Origin: Arenicellales bacterium
GTDB lineage: Bacteria; Pseudomonadota; Gammaproteobacteria; BMS3Bbin11
Direction: 5' to 3'
DNA length: 9,497 nucleotides
Assembly: GCA_029287965.1 (NCBI GenBank)
Contig: JARFQC010000202.1
Span: forward strand, 1-9,497
The position numbers and the translations under genes are program-made. Positions 7,926 through 9,497 of the stretch are shown here, piece after piece; the stretch's first letter is position 1; each line of letters begins with the position of its first letter. The notes beneath the pieces were generated by a model that searched no databases, had not been told where the DNA came from, and saw nothing but the letters and a program-made list of their open reading frames with translations.

Positions 7926-8174
7926 TCAGTCTTGCTCTGAGGCGTCCTGAAACGGTTCGATGGCAAATTCGCCGTGCTTTTTCACCAGCTTTTCCACTTT
8001 CTGCTCGGCGGTCTTGAGGCTGGTCTGGCAGATGCGGCTGAGTTCGACGCCGCGCTCAAACTGCTGCAGGGAGTCCTCCAGGGATAACTGCCCGCTATCC
8101 ATGCGGGCGACGATTTCTTCAAGTTCGTGCAGGGCTTCCTCAAAACTGGGGGCGGCGGCTTTGGCTTTGGGCAT
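7926..8174 (-). CDS. xseB: Exodeoxyribonuclease VII small subunit
   Basis: This is the small helical subunit of exonuclease VII, which binds XseA in several copies and helps it degrade single-stranded DNA. It has 82 residues, close to the E. coli length of 80. The diagnostic stretch is SFEEALHELEEIVARMDSG at 10-28, followed by LSLEDSLQQFERGVELS, both nearly identical in pattern to E. coli XseB. The frame can be extended to a TTG at 8207, but the ATG at 8174 gives the MPK start seen in E. coli, has a GGAA ribosome-binding site about ten bases upstream, and lies downstream of the candidate promoter. It is the first gene of the xseB-ispA-dxs-folE2 run. xseA is not in the window. Confidence 0.93.
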   Translation of the reverse strand: MPKAKAAAPSFEEALHELEEIVARMDSGQLSLEDSLQQFERGVELSRICQTSLKTAEQKVEKLVKKHGEFAIEPFQDASEQD

Positions 8175-8206
8175 GGGTTTCGATTCCAGGTGCGTAAGGG
8201 TACGCA

Positions 8207-8235
8207 AAGCTATCCCAGTGTGCGTGACGGGTCAA
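8207..8235 (-). promoter_or_regulatory. Candidate sigma70 promoter for xseB-ispA-dxs-folE2
   Basis: On the minus strand TTGACC (plus-strand 8230-8235) is followed after exactly 17 bases by TAGCTT (8207-8212). The -35 matches consensus at five of six positions and the -10 at only three. Transcription would begin near 8200 and leave a leader of about 26 bases before the xseB ATG at 8174. The placement agrees with that start and with the gene order, but the weak -10 keeps this a prediction. Confidence 0.4.
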
Positions 8236-8291
8236 TCCGGGCAATGCGGTAAAGCAATAGGTGTGCATGTTGCAGTACAATGCCCGGTCAT

Positions 8292-8846
8292 ATGAAAAAT
8301 AGTACCTTTATTAACTATCTATTGTGCATCCTGCTGGCCAGCCCAGCGGTGGTGTTTGCCCAGTCTCCGATGGGCGAAATCGATGAAAATTACCAGTATG
8401 ACGAACGCGCAGGGCGCAAATGGACGGAGAAGTCTCCAGGCAGTCTGCCTGCCTATCCGAGCGACAGGAACCTGGTGTTGTTCAACACTACCCCGTCCGG
8501 CATGGAATACCTGGTCGACCTGGTTTCGATAATGCCGGGCAAGGACAATATTGTCCGTCTCACCGTCGTTGCAAGGTCTCCGAGCAACAGCCGTACGGTA
8601 TTTTTCGAGGGTTATCACTGCGGCACGAAACGGTATAAACGTTATGCCGTTGCCGGTGCCGAGGGGCCGCTGGTCTCGCTGGATAATCCCGAGTGGCAGG
8701 TTATAATCGACGTGCCCGAGCAGCGCTTCAGGCAGGATTTATTGAGCCTGATTCTGTGTACCCAGCTGTATCGGGCCGCCCCGAAGAACATCATTGTCGA
8801 CCGGCTCAAGTACAAGACTTACCGGGAAGACAACTACGATGACTGA
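8292..8846 (+). CDS. Secreted CNP1-like family protein of unknown function
   Basis: This is a 184-residue exported protein. Residues 1-23 are a signal peptide (Lys2, hydrophobic core about 8-20, likely cut after VFA at 21-23). The mature part contains VVARSPSNSRTVFFEGYHC (92-110), a pattern I recall from the CNP1-like family of small proteobacterial periplasmic proteins, whose function is not established. Two cysteines remain after export, C110 and C156, and could form a disulfide. A charged tail ends in DNYDD. An ATG at 8280 would add MPGH ahead of the signal peptide, so 8292 is preferred. Neither start has a Shine-Dalgarno. A TACAAT hexamer at 8276-8281 resembles a -10 but lacks a matching -35, and would give an almost leaderless message. 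parE begins 24 bases after its stop, so the two may be co-transcribed. Confidence 0.72.
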   Translation: MKNSTFINYLLCILLASPAVVFAQSPMGEIDENYQYDERAGRKWTEKSPGSLPAYPSDRNLVLFNTTPSGMEYLVDLVSIMPGKDNIVRLTVVARSPSNSRTVFFEGYHCGTKRYKRYAVAGAEGPLVSLDNPEWQVIIDVPEQRFRQDLLSLILCTQLYRAAPKNIIVDRLKYKTYREDNYDD

Positions 8847-8870
8847 TTGCCAGAGGATCCAGCAACTTCG

Positions 8871-9497
8871 ATGAGCAGTGCCTACGACGCCTCGAGTATC
8901 GAGGTCCTCACCGGTCTAGATCCGGTCCGCAAGCGTCCGGGTATGTACACCCAGACCGAACGTCCCAATCACCTGATCCAGGAAGTTGTCGACAACAGTG
9001 TCGATGAAGCCGTTGCCGGCCACTGTTCTGAGATTCGCATCGCATTGTTCAAGGACGGATCCGTTTCCGTGGCGGACAACGGTCGCGGTATGCCGGTCGA
9101 CAAGCATAAGCGCGAAGGGGTGTCCGGTGTAGAAGTCATCCTTACCCGGCTGCATGCCGGCGGCAAGTTTTCCAATAAGAATTACCGCTTTTCGGGTGGC
9201 CTGCACGGTGTCGGCGTCTCCGTAGTCAATGCCCTGTCAAGTAAACTGGACGTGCGCATCCGGCGTGGCGGCAAAGAATATGAGCAGGTCTTTGCCGACG
9301 GCAAACGCCAGTCTGATCTCAAGGTAATCGGCAGTGTCGGCAAGAAGAATAACGGCACACTGGTGCATTTCTGGCCTGATCCGCAGTTCTTCGATTCACC
9401 CAGGATCAGCCTGCCGCGTCTCAAGCATGTTCTGCGTGCCAAGGCGGTACTGTGTCCCGGTCTGAAGATCAGCCTGCTGGTAGAAGCGGATGCCAAC
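8871..9497 (+). CDS. parE: DNA topoisomerase IV subunit B, N-terminal part (cut by window end)
   Basis: This is the ATPase subunit of topoisomerase IV, which partners ParC to unlink daughter chromosomes. The first 209 codons are present, of about 630 expected, and the frame is open to the last base. Features of the GHKL ATPase fold are in order: E38 with N42 in EVVDNSVDEA (the catalytic Glu and Mg-binding Asn), DNGRGMP at 69-75, and GGLHGVG at 109-115. The reading LTGLDPVRKRPGMYT and the segment LHAGGKFSNKNY match ParE rather than GyrB (ParE-type NKNY rather than GyrB-type NSYK). The ATG gives the same distance to the EVLTGL motif as in E. coli ParE. An AGAGGA lies at 8852-8857, 13 bases upstream, slightly far. 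An in-frame TTG at 8847 is less likely. Confidence 0.96.
   Translation, partial: MSSAYDASSIEVLTGLDPVRKRPGMYTQTERPNHLIQEVVDNSVDEAVAGHCSEIRIALFKDGSVSVADNGRGMPVDKHKREGVSGVEVILTRLHAGGKFSNKNYRFSGGLHGVGVSVVNALSSKLDVRIRRGGKEYEQVFADGKRQSDLKVIGSVGKKNNGTLVHFWPDPQFFDSPRISLPRLKHVLRAKAVLCPGLKISLLVEADAN

Noticed and set aside
7424..8017. A plus-strand open frame of 197 codons
   Set aside because: It is antisense to ispA and the end of xseB, both firmly identified. Its Pro/Arg/His-rich composition is typical of a shadow frame.
8174..8207. Extended xseB starting at TTG 8207
   Set aside because: The extra 11 residues are absent from E. coli XseB. The ATG at 8174 has a ribosome-binding site, and the candidate -10 overlaps 8207.
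8276..8281. TACAAT as a -10 element for the CNP1-like gene
   Set aside because: No -35-like hexamer lies 16-18 bases upstream and there is no extended -10 TG. The start point would fall almost on the start codon.

Overview
The window looks like chromosomal DNA of a gammaproteobacterium with mid-range GC, judged by eye. Three things suggest this: a ParE very close to the enterobacterial protein over its first 200 residues, an xseB-ispA-dxs cluster of gammaproteobacterial type with folE2 behind it, and a GGDEF-EAL signalling protein. A lineage near the purple-sulfur or sulfur-oxidising gammaproteobacteria is a guess from memory of gene neighbourhoods, not something the sequence proves. I see no tRNA, rRNA, CRISPR array, insertion sequence or obvious transfer boundary.

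Left block (1-4221, + strand): the last bases of a possible upstream gene overlap by ATGA with a secreted retropepsin-like aspartic protease (28-720). After 58 bases comes an exported PhnD-type periplasmic binding protein (779-1660). Its stop overlaps by ATGA with the start of an 854-residue membrane protein (1657-4221). That protein has two membrane segments, a periplasmic sensor region of about 295 residues, a HAMP-like linker, a GGDEF domain and an EAL domain. There is no ABC permease or ATPase. The binding protein and the c-di-GMP enzyme therefore look like a two-gene sensing unit, similar in logic to NspS-MbaA of Vibrio cholerae but with a different binding-protein family. This is the most interesting part of the window.

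Middle block (4242-8174, - strand): xseB, ispA, dxs and folE2 are read in that order as a tight run. They encode the exonuclease VII small subunit, farnesyl diphosphate synthase, DXP synthase and GTP cyclohydrolase IB. A candidate sigma70 promoter lies upstream of xseB. Together the run supplies isoprenoid precursors (DXS, IspA), the first step of folate synthesis (FolE2) and a DNA-processing subunit. Only 20 bases separate the end of folE2 from the end of the GGDEF-EAL gene, and the two genes converge.

Right block (8292-9497, + strand): a secreted CNP1-like protein of unknown function is followed after 24 bases by parE (topoisomerase IV subunit B), which runs off the window. Intergenic space is small throughout. 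The longest gap, about 117 bases between xseB and the CNP1-like gene, is a divergent promoter region.
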